A stretch of DNA of 64,000 nucleotides from Aquamicrobium lusatiense (GTDB lineage: Bacteria > Pseudomonadota > Alphaproteobacteria > Rhizobiales > Rhizobiaceae): NCBI RefSeq assembly GCF_014201615.1, contig NZ_JACHEU010000001.1, positions 763,631-827,630 on the forward strand, read 5' to 3'. A model generated the notes under the pieces. It ran no database searches, had not been told where the DNA came from, and saw nothing but the letters and a program-made list of their open reading frames with translations. Numbering within the stretch: the stretch's first letter is position 1; each line of letters opens with the position of its first letter. Both the position numbers and the translations under genes were made by a program. Below are positions 46,931-55,255 of this stretch, one piece after another.

Positions 46931-48249
46931 TGGGCCTGAACTCACCGGACCTTCGCCAAAGCTATCGCCTGCGGCTCAACACGCTGATCCGGCTGCGCTG
47001 GCTCGCCATTTTTGGCCAGAGCGTTGCGGTGCTCATCGTCGCCTACTGGCTGGAGTTTCCGCTGCCGGTCGGCCTGTGCTTCGCGCTGATTGCCGCCTCG
47101 GCATGGATGAATCTGTGGCTGGCCTTCCGCTACCCGGCCGCGCACCGGCTCACACCTCTGGCGGCCATGGGGCTGCTGACCTTCGATACCTTCCAGCTTG
47201 CAGGGCTGCTCTACCTGACCGGCGGGCTCACCAATCCCTTCTCGCTGCTGCTCATCGTTCCGGTGGTTATTTCAGCCACTTCCCTGCCACTCAGGCTGAC
47301 CGCATTTCAGGCCGTGTTGGTGATTGCCGTTGCCTCGCTGCTGGTTTTCTTCCACCGGCCGCTGCCGTGGACCGAAGGCACGGAACTGATGATGCCGTTC
47401 GTCTATGTCGCCGGCATGTGGATGGCTGTGCTGTCGGCGACCGCTTTCGCCGCCATCTATGCCTTCCGGGTGGCGGAGGAAGCTCGCCTCCTGTCCGATG
47501 CGCTCGCCGCCACCGAACTGGTGCTGCAGCGCGAACAGCATCTGTCCGCGCTGGACGGTCTGGCGGCTGCCGCCGCCCATGAACTCGGCACGCCGCTCGC
47601 TACAATTTCTCTGGTTGCGCGCGAGATGGAAAAGGCGCTCGGCAAGGATCCGAAATACAGCGAGGACGTGACCCTGCTGCGCAGCCAGAGCGAGCGGTGC
47701 CGGGAAATCCTCAAGCGCCTGACCAGCCTGTCCTCGGAGGGCGAGCCGCAAATGGCGCGTCTGCCGCTGACCTCCTTGGTCGAGGAAGTCAGTGCCCCGC
47801 ACCGCGATTTCGGCATCACCATCCGCCTCCAGCCCGGCGATTGCCTTGGACCGGAGCCGGTCGGGCGCCGCAATCCGGGTGTGCTCTACGGCCTTGGCAA
47901 TCTGGTCGAGAACGCGGTTGATTTTGCCCATACCAGCGTCAGCATACGCTGGGGCTGGGACGACAATTTCGTGTCGCTGTCCATTCTCGACGATGGCTCG
48001 GGCTTTCCTGTCGAAGTGCTTGATCGCATCGGCGAGCCCTATATGTCCACGCGGCAGGGCGCGGAGCCGGGCGGCGGGCTGGGGCTTGGCCTGTTCATCG
48101 CCAAGACGCTGCTTGAGCGTTCCGGCGCAACCATCAGCTTCGGCAATTCCAACAAGCCGGGGGAAGGCGCCATGGTCAGGGTGCGCTGGCCGCGCAGTGA
48201 TTTCGTCTATGCCGAGGAAAGCACCACCTTGCCGCTGCGAAAAGCGTGA
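46927..48249 (+). CDS. regB: RegB/PrrB/ActS-type redox sensor histidine kinase
   Basis: Global redox sensor kinase of 440 residues. Six N-terminal membrane helices carry the quinone-site heptapeptide GGLTNPF. The H-box AAAAHELGTPLATI has the phospho-His at about 218; the redox-active Cys is at about 258 (SERCREIL), matching Cys265 of Rhodobacter RegB. Kinase motifs LVENAVDFA (N-box), DDGSGFP and GGGLGLGLFIAKTLL follow. It would control respiratory, carbon- and nitrogen-fixation genes with RegA. The start overlaps the msrC stop by 4 bases. Confidence 0.95.
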   Translation: MMGLNSPDLRQSYRLRLNTLIRLRWLAIFGQSVAVLIVAYWLEFPLPVGLCFALIAASAWMNLWLAFRYPAAHRLTPLAAMGLLTFDTFQLAGLLYLTGGLTNPFSLLLIVPVVISATSLPLRLTAFQAVLVIAVASLLVFFHRPLPWTEGTELMMPFVYVAGMWMAVLSATAFAAIYAFRVAEEARLLSDALAATELVLQREQHLSALDGLAAAAAHELGTPLATISLVAREMEKALGKDPKYSEDVTLLRSQSERCREILKRLTSLSSEGEPQMARLPLTSLVEEVSAPHRDFGITIRLQPGDCLGPEPVGRRNPGVLYGLGNLVENAVDFAHTSVSIRWGWDDNFVSLSILDDGSGFPVEVLDRIGEPYMSTRQGAEPGGGLGLGLFIAKTLLERSGATISFGNSNKPGEGAMVRVRWPRSDFVYAEESTTLPLRKA

Positions 48250-48355
48250 GCCGGAGCGGACGGGGTCTTTCGTGCCGGTTCTGCATGAAAACAGGGCAAG
48301 AAATCGCGAATCATGCGTTCGGCAGGGGAATGATGATCTCGGGCGCGCTCAAAAA

Positions 48356-48383
48356 TTGGACAGCGGCGCTCAACACATATATT
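48356..48383 (+). promoter_or_regulatory. putative promoter of regA
   Basis: TTGGAC (48356-48361), a 16-base spacer and TATATT (48378-48383), about 50 bases before the regA ATG, would let regA be made independently of regB. Confidence 0.5.
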
Positions 48384-48432
48384 TCCGTACAAGGACGATT
48401 TGTCGCGTGCAATTGAAGTGGGGTTGAGGATC

Positions 48433-48996
48433 ATGACAGGCGAAGATGGCAATGGCGGCCTGGTGACAGGTGACGACACCTCGCTGCTGGTCGTGGATGA
48501 CGACAAGCCTTTCCTCACACGCCTGGCACGAGCCATGGAAACGCGCGGCTTCGTCGTCGATACGGCCGAAAGCGTCGAGGAAGCGGTCGCCAAGGCGCGC
48601 GCCAATCCGCCAGCCTATGCGGTGGTGGACATGCGCCTCGGCGATGGCAACGGTCTCGATGTGGTCGCGGCCATCCGCGAGAAGCGCGAGGATGCGCGCA
48701 CCGTTATCCTGACCGGCTATGGCAACATCGCTACCGCTGTGACGGCGGTGAAGCTCGGCGCGGTCGACTATCTGTCGAAGCCGGCCGACGCGGATGACGT
48801 TTTCGCAGCACTGACCCGGCAGTCCGGCGAGCGCGCCGCTCCGCCAGAAAACCCCATGTCCGCGGACCGGGTGCGATGGGAGCACATCCAGCGCGTCTAC
48901 GAGATGTGCGAGCGCAACGTGTCGGAAACGGCGCGCCGCCTCAACATGCACCGGCGCACCTTGCAGCGCATTCTGGCCAAGCGCGCCCCGCGCTGA
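48433..48996 (+). CDS. regA: RegA/PrrA/ActR-type response regulator
   Basis: Response regulator of 187 residues. The receiver domain has the acidic pocket VVDDDKP, phospho-acceptor Asp66 in VVDMRLGDGNG, and YLSKPAD. The C-terminal Fis-type HTH (NVSETARRLNMHRRTLQRIL) is the near-invariant DNA-binding helix of the RegA family. TGAGGATC precedes the ATG; an upstream TTG frame is less likely. It is 183 bases behind regB. Confidence 0.95.
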   Translation: MTGEDGNGGLVTGDDTSLLVVDDDKPFLTRLARAMETRGFVVDTAESVEEAVAKARANPPAYAVVDMRLGDGNGLDVVAAIREKREDARTVILTGYGNIATAVTAVKLGAVDYLSKPADADDVFAALTRQSGERAAPPENPMSADRVRWEHIQRVYEMCERNVSETARRLNMHRRTLQRILAKRAPR

Positions 48997-49005
48997 GGCC
49001 TGATT

Positions 49006-49506
49006 TCACTCGCTTTCGTCGTCCAGAACGGGAACGGACACGCCGGCAAGCTCGGCCGCCAGCAGGCGTGCCGCACCGGCGCGGGCGATGCGCAGCATCA
49101 GCGCCTTGCGCGTGGCTGCCGCCATCCGGTGTTCCGGCGCATCGCGCATGATTTCCGCGCCATAGCCGTCAGAGAGGATGAAGCCGCAGTCCTGCGGAAA
49201 GATTTCGGCGGGCACGCCCGGATGGGTGGCGAAGAACAGCCGGTCCGAATGCAGCCGGTAGTCAGGCCATTTGCGGTCGACGCGAAAGTCCTCCACCGAC
49301 GACTTGATCTCGATGATCCAGATGTCGCCCTGCCGGGTCAGCGCCACGAGGTCGGCGCGGCGTCCGGTGGCGAGCGACAGTTCCGGCAGCACATGCGTAC
49401 CCATCTCCATGAGCAGGCGCTGAACGCCGCGCCGCACCATCATGGCGCGCTCGGACTGGCGGCCGTCGGCAAGAGGATTTCGGAGAATCGGGGACACAAT
49501 GGGCAT
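49006..49506 (-). CDS. mmcB: MmcB-family DNA repair protein
   Basis: Protein of 166 residues of the DUF1052/MmcB family, with a PD-(D/E)XK-like nuclease core: ELSLATGRRADLVAL and IWIIEIKSSVEDFRVDRKWP, the EIK being the catalytic pair. In Caulobacter MmcB belongs to the SOS response and acts in mitomycin C damage repair. The frame starts at ATG 49504-49506. Upstream there is GTTC-N7-GAAC, which is not the direct-repeat LexA box of alphaproteobacteria. Confidence 0.85.
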   Translation of the reverse strand: MPIVSPILRNPLADGRQSERAMMVRRGVQRLLMEMGTHVLPELSLATGRRADLVALTRQGDIWIIEIKSSVEDFRVDRKWPDYRLHSDRLFFATHPGVPAEIFPQDCGFILSDGYGAEIMRDAPEHRMAAATRKALMLRIARAGAARLLAAELAGVSVPVLDDESE

Positions 49507-49560
49507 CAGCCATTATCGCCGATTTTGTTCACGGTTTGAACCCGTTTTCGTGATCGCCTG

Positions 49561-49965
49561 TCAGGCCGTGGCGTCCGCCTTGCTGCCTGCCATCTCTTCG
49601 AGGATCGGGCAGTCGGGGCGGTCGTCGCCGTGGCAGGCATGGATGAGTTTGTTGAGCGTGGCGCGCATCGATTGCAGTTCGAGGATTTTCTCCTCGATCG
49701 CCGCGACATGGCTTGAGGCGATGCGGTGCACGTCGGCGCTGGCGCGCGAACGGTCGCGGTAGAGCGCCATCAGCTGGCGGCAGTCCTCGATCGGGAAGCC
49801 GAGATTGCGGGCCCGCTTCAGGAACGCCAGCCGGTGCACATCTTCGGGCGAATAGTCGCGATAACCGTTGGCCGAGCGCTGCGGCAGGATCAGACCGATC
49901 TCTTCGTAGTAGCGGATCGTCTTGGCGGGAAGCCCGGTGCGGCGGGCGGCATCTCCGACATTCAT
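49561..49965 (-). CDS. hmrR: copper-responsive MerR regulator (HmrR/CueR)
   Basis: MerR regulator of 134 residues. N-terminal HTH (MNVGDAARRTGLPAKTIRYYE), dimer helix, and a C-terminal Cu(I) loop with the two cysteines seven residues apart (CHGDDRPDC, then PIL), as in CueR. Cognate promoters have an overlong 19-base spacer; the one in front of the copper ATPase at 58155-58185 fits exactly although it is 8 kb away. CGAAAGG precedes the ATG. Confidence 0.92.
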   Translation of the reverse strand: MNVGDAARRTGLPAKTIRYYEEIGLILPQRSANGYRDYSPEDVHRLAFLKRARNLGFPIEDCRQLMALYRDRSRASADVHRIASSHVAAIEEKILELQSMRATLNKLIHACHGDDRPDCPILEEMAGSKADATA

Positions 49966-50011
49966 GGATGAAGACCTTTCGGAGTTCTGATCAGATGTGA
50001 TGTTCAGGCCA

Positions 50012-50039
50012 CATACTGTTGCGATATGGCAACAGTATG
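50012..50039. promoter_or_regulatory. 28-bp palindrome between hmrR and the L,D-transpeptidase
   Basis: CATACTGTTGC (50012-50022) and GCAACAGTATG (50029-50039) form perfect 11-bp arms around a 6-base centre. It lies in the divergent region, 47 bases from hmrR and 126 from the transpeptidase. No T-run follows on either side, so an operator is more likely than a terminator. It is unlike the HmrR box. Confidence 0.55.
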
Positions 50040-50164
50040 CAGCTTACGCGCGATCAACAGCCGTCATATAGGAGCTGCTTGCTTGGCAGGCAAAGAAAAG
50101 CCGTCATCAATACTGCGCGAGCCGAATCGGCTTCACAAGAACAATCGGGAGGCAGGTTCAGTCG

Positions 50165-50779
50165 ATGCGGTTCAGAACGATACTTGCTGTCCTTGCACTC
50201 AGTGCATCCGTAGCCGGGTGCAGCACCATCGGCCCGATGCCGATGTTCACAAGCAGCTACGGCGCGGTCAGCGATGCCGGATACAGCCTGCCGCGCATTC
50301 CCATCGAGAAGGTGGACCGGAAGTATCACCGCCAGATCGTGCGTTACGATACCAGTGAAGCGCCGGGCACCATCATCGTCGATACCAGCAACAAGTTCCT
50401 TTATCTCGTGCAGGAAAACGGCAAGGCCATGCGCTATGGCATCGGTGTTGGCCGCGAAGGTTTCGAATGGCGCGGCACCGCCCGCGTTGCCATGAAGCGC
50501 GAATGGCCGACATGGACGCCGCCAGCGGCGATGATCAAGCGTCAGCCGGAACTGGCCAAACACGCCAATGGCATGAAGCCCGGCCTCGGCAACCCGCTCG
50601 GGGCGCGTGCGCTTTACCTTTACAACAAGGGCGGCGACACCGGCTACCGCCTGCATGGCACCCCGGAGTGGGCCTCGATCGGCAAGGCGATGTCATCCGG
50701 CTGCATTCGCCTCATGAATCAGGATATCATCGACCTCTATGAGCGTACCGAAAAAGGTGCCAAGGTGATCGTGCTGTAG
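50165..50779 (+). CDS. L,D-transpeptidase (YkuD family), putative lipoprotein
   Basis: 204 residues. A type II signal peptide ends in the lipobox SVAGC (Cys19). The YkuD catalytic domain covers about residues 65-204: the active-site motif is YRLHGTPEW, followed by SSGCIRLMNQD with the nucleophilic Cys. Such enzymes make 3-3 peptidoglycan cross-links or attach proteins to the wall; rhizobia use many for polar growth. AGGCAGG lies upstream of the ATG. Several paralogues are usual per genome. Confidence 0.92.
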   Translation: MRFRTILAVLALSASVAGCSTIGPMPMFTSSYGAVSDAGYSLPRIPIEKVDRKYHRQIVRYDTSEAPGTIIVDTSNKFLYLVQENGKAMRYGIGVGREGFEWRGTARVAMKREWPTWTPPAAMIKRQPELAKHANGMKPGLGNPLGARALYLYNKGGDTGYRLHGTPEWASIGKAMSSGCIRLMNQDIIDLYERTEKGAKVIVL

Positions 50780-50861
50780 AGATGCAGTTCAAGCGCCCGG
50801 CAGGCAGGGCGTGAAAGTTTTTATGCGGACCGTCCAGGCAACACGGACGTCCCCGACGAAG

Positions 50862-50888
50862 AACCGGGCCAGAAGCCCGGTTTTTTGT
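50862..50888 (+). terminator. terminator of the L,D-transpeptidase gene
   Basis: AACCGGGC-cagaa-GCCCGGTT followed by TTTTG, 83 bases past the stop. Confidence 0.85.
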
Positions 50889-50918
50889 TGTCCTATGATC
50901 TGAAGGCGAAGATGCAGA

Positions 50919-51488
50919 TCAGGCGATCTGCTCGACCTGCTGCACTTCCGGAACGAAATGGCGCAGCAGGTTCTGGATGCCATGCTTCAGTGTCGCGGTT
51001 GACGAGGGACAGCCGGCGCAGGCTCCCTTCATGTGCAGGAAGACGACACCGTTCTCGTAGCCACGGAAGGTGATGTCGCCGCCGTCCTGAGCGACAGCCG
51101 GCCGCACGCGCGTGTCGAGCAGCTCCTTGATGGTGAGGACGATCTCCTCGTCTTCCTTGTCGTAGAACTCCTCGGTCTCGCTGCTTTCGGGAGCAGGGCC
51201 GGCGCCGGCCATGACCGGCTGGTTCGACATGAAGTGTTCCATGATGGTGCCGAGCACGGCAGGCTTCAGATGCTGCCAGTCGGCTCCTTCCTTGGAGACG
51301 GTGATGAAGTCATAGCCGAAGAAGACGCCTGTGATGCCGGGAATGTCGAACAGGCGACCGGCCAGCGGTGAGGACTGGCGCGCCGTTTCGGCATCGCGGA
51401 AATCGGCGGAGCCTTCGCGCAGAACCTCGCGCCCGGGCAGGAATTTCAGCGTGGCGGGGTTCGGGGTCGCCTCGGTCTGGATGAACAT
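50919..51488 (-). CDS. NifU-domain iron-sulfur scaffold protein (NfuA-like)
   Basis: 189 residues: an N-terminal Nfu domain (MFIQTEATPNPATLKFLPG) and a C-terminal NifU-like domain with the cluster-binding CxxC in GACAGCPSSTATLK. It delivers Fe-S clusters in the cytoplasm. ATG 51486-51488 is preferred, with GGAGACGG upstream. It might supply Fe-S proteins encoded nearby (Edd, IlvD, Fds), but it is not linked to them. Confidence 0.93.
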   Translation of the reverse strand: MFIQTEATPNPATLKFLPGREVLREGSADFRDAETARQSSPLAGRLFDIPGITGVFFGYDFITVSKEGADWQHLKPAVLGTIMEHFMSNQPVMAGAGPAPESSETEEFYDKEDEEIVLTIKELLDTRVRPAVAQDGGDITFRGYENGVVFLHMKGACAGCPSSTATLKHGIQNLLRHFVPEVQQVEQIA

Positions 51489-51519
51489 GGCCGTCTCCAT
51501 GGCCGATATCGGCCTTAAA

Positions 51520-51564
51520 GCATGTCGCCCGAAGTTGGGAACCGGTTTCGGAACAATGACATGC
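51520..51564. repeat. interspersed palindromic repeat, copy 2
   Basis: Outer arms GCATGTC / GACATGC enclose CCGAAGTTGGGAACCGG and TTTCGG, the same layout as the element at 28509-28558. It lies between the NifU-domain and universal stress genes. Confidence 0.6.
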
Positions 51565-51694
51565 GAAAAAACAAAACTCAAAGCGCAGGGAGCGATTGTG
51601 AAAGATCGCGATACGCTTCGGGAAATTCCTTCCCTACAGATAAACCCGCAGCCTGCGCGGTTCAAGACATGCCCTTGCCGCCGGACGATTGGTC

Positions 51695-52186
51695 TCAGGC
51701 GAGGCTTTCGATATCCTCGTCGGAGAGGGTCTGGGGAATGATGGTCACGGGGATGGGGAATGCCGCGCCCTTGCCGACCACGGAGGCGACGAGCGGGCCG
51801 GGGCCTTCCTTGCCCGAGCCTGCAGCCAGAACCAGGATGGCGATGTCCTGATCTTCCTCGATCAGCTTGTGGATTTCCTCGATCCTATCGCCCTCGCGCA
51901 CAACCAGCTCGGGCTCGATGCCGTATTTCTGGCGGATGCGCGCGGCCTGCGCATCAAGGGCCGCATGGGCGTTGGCCGTCGCTTCCTCGCGCATGATCTT
52001 CTCGACGCCGAGGAAATGCTGGAAATCTTCGGTGTCGATCACATAGAGCAGCACCAGAACGCCATTGGTGCTTTGCATGCGGATGGACGCATAGGTGACA
52101 GCCCGTTCGGATTCGGACGTGTCGTCGACAATCGCCAGAAACTTGCGGCGATGGCCGGCCTCGCGGGAGAGACGTTTGGATACCAT
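51695..52186 (-). CDS. universal stress protein (UspA family)
   Basis: 163 residues, one Usp domain. The opening strand is KFLAIVDDTSESERAVTYAS and the C-terminus has DIAILVLAAGSGKEGPGPLV and FPIPVTIIP. The ATP-binding G-2x-G-9x-G(S/T) motif is only partly matched. ATG 52184-52186 is chosen over a longer frame. It is read in the same direction as trpS and lies 86 bases after it; the role in stress tolerance is general to the family. Confidence 0.88.
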   Translation of the reverse strand: MVSKRLSREAGHRRKFLAIVDDTSESERAVTYASIRMQSTNGVLVLLYVIDTEDFQHFLGVEKIMREEATANAHAALDAQAARIRQKYGIEPELVVREGDRIEEIHKLIEEDQDIAILVLAAGSGKEGPGPLVASVVGKGAAFPIPVTIIPQTLSDEDIESLA

Positions 52187-52272
52187 ATGCGTGATCCGCC
52201 TCGCTGGCTTTGAACCGGCGCAATCTGCCACCGGCCGAAGCCGGCGGCAAGATGTCCGGCAGTGACGAAACG

Positions 52273-53340
52273 TCAGTCCTGCAGAAGACCGATGATGTCG
52301 CGTACCGAATGCATGGTCTCTTCGGCGATGGCGCCGGCCCGCTCGCCGCCGTCGCGCAGCACGGCGTCGATATGACCGGGATCGGCGATCAGGCGGCGCA
52401 TTTCATCGGCAACCGGCGCCAGCTTGTGAACCGCCAGATCGGCAAGGGCGGGCTTGAACACCGAGAATTGCTGGCCGCCGAATTCCTTCAGCACCGCTTC
52501 GCGCGTCGTGTCGGCAAGGCCGGCATAGATGCCGACGAGATTGTCGGCTTCGGGGCGGCCGGCCAGCCCGTCCACTTCGCCCGGCAGGGCCTCAGGATCG
52601 GTCTTCGCCTTCTTGATCTTCTTCGACAGCGTGTCGGCGTCGTCGGTCAGGTTGATGCGCGACAGGTCGGAGGGGTCCGACTTCGACATCTTCTTGGAGC
52701 CGTCGCGCAGCGACATGACGCGGGCCGCCGGGCCGCCGATGATCGGCTCGGTAAGCGGGAAGAAGCCGTTGACGGTCTCGTCGCCCATCTGCATCTCCAC
52801 GCCCAGCCCAAGCTCGGCGATGCGTGCGGAGAAATCGTTGTTGAACTTCTGGGCGATGTCGCGGGTCAGTTCCAGATGCTGCTTCTGGTCGTCACCGACC
52901 GGAACGTGGGTGGCGCGGTAGACCAGAATGTCGGCCGCCATCAGGCTCGGATAGGCAAGCAGGCCGAGCGAGGCATTCTCGCGGTCCTTGCCGGCCTTGT
53001 CCTTGAACTGCGTCATGCGGTTCATCCAGCCGATGCGCGCCACGCAGTTGAAGATCCAGGCAAGCTCGGCGTGCTGCATGACGCGCGACTGGTTGAAGAC
53101 GATGTGCTTCTTCGGATCGATGCCGGCGGCGAGAAAGGCGGCCGTGATCGAACGCGTCTGCGAGGCGAGATCGTCATGCACGAGTTGCGCTGTGATGGAG
53201 TGCAGGTCGACGACGCAGTAGATGCAGTCGTTGCTGTCCTGCAACGCCACGAATTTGCGGATGGCGCCGAGATAATTGCCGAGATGCAGATTGCCGGTTG
53301 GCTGGACACCGGAAAAAACGAGCGGCTTGAAGGTGGTCAT
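52273..53340 (-). CDS. trpS: tryptophanyl-tRNA synthetase
   Basis: Class I synthetase of 355 residues that charges tRNA-Trp. The HIGH-type motif is GNLHLGNY near residue 20 and the KMSKS loop is [11 protein letters not shown] near 205. The start at ATG 53338-53340 has GGGAG upstream. It follows murJ on the same strand after a terminator-like hairpin. Confidence 0.97.
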   Translation of the reverse strand: MTTFKPLVFSGVQPTGNLHLGNYLGAIRKFVALQDSNDCIYCVVDLHSITAQLVHDDLASQTRSITAAFLAAGIDPKKHIVFNQSRVMQHAELAWIFNCVARIGWMNRMTQFKDKAGKDRENASLGLLAYPSLMAADILVYRATHVPVGDDQKQHLELTRDIAQKFNNDFSARIAELGLGVEMQMGDETVNGFFPLTEPIIGGPAARVMSLRDGSKKMSKSDPSDLSRINLTDDADTLSKKIKKAKTDPEALPGEVDGLAGRPEADNLVGIYAGLADTTREAVLKEFGGQQFSVFKPALADLAVHKLAPVADEMRRLIADPGHIDAVLRDGGERAGAIAEETMHSVRDIIGLLQD

Positions 53341-53462
53341 GATGTCTCCCTGGCTTGTGGAGGGCCGTTCGGGCATGACCCGGAAGCGCCCGGCTGGACG
53401 GTGGAATCATGCATGTGGAAACCCCGCATGACGAGGCTCAACGAGGCGGGCTTATGAACGAA

Positions 53463-53485
53463 GCCCCCTGCACAATCAAGGGGGC
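53463..53485 (-). terminator. hairpin after murJ
   Basis: A 7-bp stem gccccct / agggggc with a 9-base loop lies about 17 bases past the murJ stop. On the minus strand it is followed by TTCGTTC, a weak T-rich tail. Confidence 0.5.
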
Positions 53486-53501
53486 ATCGTCTGCGGAGCC
53501 T

Positions 53502-55088
53502 TCACTCTTCGATGGGTGCCGGTGCGGCATCGCCACGCCTGATGTTGCGGCGGATCATGGCGATGTCGGCGCCGCCGGTGGCGAAGGCCAGCGCGAAGTA
53601 CACGATCGCGCCGCCGCCGCACAGCAGGGCCAGCGTTCCGGTCTGCGACAGCAGCGAGGCGGATGAGGCTAGCCATGGCGCAAGCCATCTGGCCGCGCCA
53701 TAAAGGGCCGCTCCCATCAGCGCCGACGACAGGACGAGGCGTGGAATGCGCTTCATCAGCGGTGCGTCATGACCCCAGTGTCCGCGCCGCACCAGCACGA
53801 CAAGCAGCATCGTTGCATTGACCCAGCCGGCGACGACGGAGGCGACGGCAATGCCGGGCGCACCCATGAACGGGAACAGGCTGAGCGCGATGGTGATGTT
53901 GATCGCCACCGAAATTGCGGCGAACACCATCGGTGTCTTCGTGTCTTCCCGCGCAAAATAGCCCGGCGTGAAGGCCTTGATCAGCACGAAGGCAGGCAGG
54001 CCGAGCCCGAAGACGGCAAGGATCGAGGACACCAGCAGCGTGTCGTCGGCAGTGAAGGCGCCGCGCTCGTAAAGCACCCTGACGATCGGCTCGGAAATGG
54101 CAAGAAGGGCGGCGGTTGCCGGCAGGGTCAGGAACAGAACGAATTCGACGGAGCGGTTCTGGAGGCTGGCGGCCTCGACCAGATTGCCGGATTTCAGCGC
54201 CCGCGCCAGCTCAGGCAGAAGCACGATGGCGACGGCAATGCCGACCACGCCGAGCGGAAGCTGGTAGAAGCGGTCCGCCTGCGCGAGGGCAGGCACGGCC
54301 TTGTCTTGCCCCGAGGCGATTGCCGTGCCGATCAGCGTGTTGATCTGGGTGATGCCGCCGGTGATCGCCGCTGGCAGCGCCAGCCAGAGAAGGCGCTTCA
54401 CATTGGGGGTCATGCGCGGCCATCTGAAGCCGATGGAAATGCCGGCGCGGCGCGCCGCGATCCACACGATGGCAAGCTGCACGACGCCGGCCGCCATCAC
54501 GCCCCAGGCCATGGCATAGCCTGTGCTGAGCCCATCGGCGCCGGTGTACCAGGCATGTCCGAGCACCGCGATGAGGATGATGTTGAGGAAAACGGGCGCC
54601 ACGGCGGCCGCGAAATAGCGGCGCAGCGAATTCAGCATCCCCGCCATCATCGCCGCCAGCGACATGCACATCAGGTAGGGGAACATGATGGTGGCGAGCG
54701 CCACGGTCAGCTCGTATTTCTGCGGGTCGCTGTAGAAGCCCGGCGCGATGATGGTGCGCACCAGAAGCGGCATGGCCAGTTCCATGAGGATGGTCAGGCC
54801 GGTCAGCACCGAGAACAGCACGCCGAACACTTCCTCGGAGAAGCGGCGCGCGCCGTCGATGCCGCCGGCTTCGATCTCCTTGGCGAACAGCGGCACGAAA
54901 GCGCTGTTGAACGCCCCTTCGGCGAACAGGCGCCGGAAGGTGTTGGGGAACTGGAACGCGGCGTAGAAGGCGCCGGCCACCGGCCCGGTGCCAAGGGCTG
55001 CCGCCATCAGCATTTCGCGGGCGAAGCCCAGGATGCGGCTCATCAATGTGCCGGAAGCGACGGTCGCGAATTTCCTGACAAGGCTCAC
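53502..55088 (-). CDS. murJ: lipid II flippase MurJ (MviN)
   Basis: MATE/MOP-fold flippase of 528 residues with about 14 membrane helices, moving lipid II across the inner membrane for peptidoglycan synthesis. Family signatures are SRILGFAREMLMAAALGTG at the N-terminus and AFQFPNTFRRLFAEGAFNSA in the first loop. The start is GTG (55086-55088). It lies between glnD and trpS, a conserved alphaproteobacterial order. Confidence 0.96.
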   Translation of the reverse strand: MSLVRKFATVASGTLMSRILGFAREMLMAAALGTGPVAGAFYAAFQFPNTFRRLFAEGAFNSAFVPLFAKEIEAGGIDGARRFSEEVFGVLFSVLTGLTILMELAMPLLVRTIIAPGFYSDPQKYELTVALATIMFPYLMCMSLAAMMAGMLNSLRRYFAAAVAPVFLNIILIAVLGHAWYTGADGLSTGYAMAWGVMAAGVVQLAIVWIAARRAGISIGFRWPRMTPNVKRLLWLALPAAITGGITQINTLIGTAIASGQDKAVPALAQADRFYQLPLGVVGIAVAIVLLPELARALKSGNLVEAASLQNRSVEFVLFLTLPATAALLAISEPIVRVLYERGAFTADDTLLVSSILAVFGLGLPAFVLIKAFTPGYFAREDTKTPMVFAAISVAINITIALSLFPFMGAPGIAVASVVAGWVNATMLLVVLVRRGHWGHDAPLMKRIPRLVLSSALMGAALYGAARWLAPWLASSASLLSQTGTLALLCGGGAIVYFALAFATGGADIAMIRRNIRRGDAAPAPIEE

Positions 55089-55255
55089 TGGACCGATGCT
55101 CCTGCAAGGCGGCTGTGTTTGCGAGGCGATCCCGCCATTGCGTCAGAAGCCGGCTGGCACCGGACCGCCATCGGACAGGCGGGGGGAGCGCAGGCTGCGG
55201 AACGATGTCTTGCCCCGGAGCGGGCAGGGACGGGAAGCTGCAAATTCATGCCTGC

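Noticed and set aside
49527..49541. LexA box upstream of mmcB
   Set aside because: The sequence is GTTC-N7-GAAC, an inverted repeat; the alphaproteobacterial LexA box is a direct repeat GTTC-N7-GTTC.
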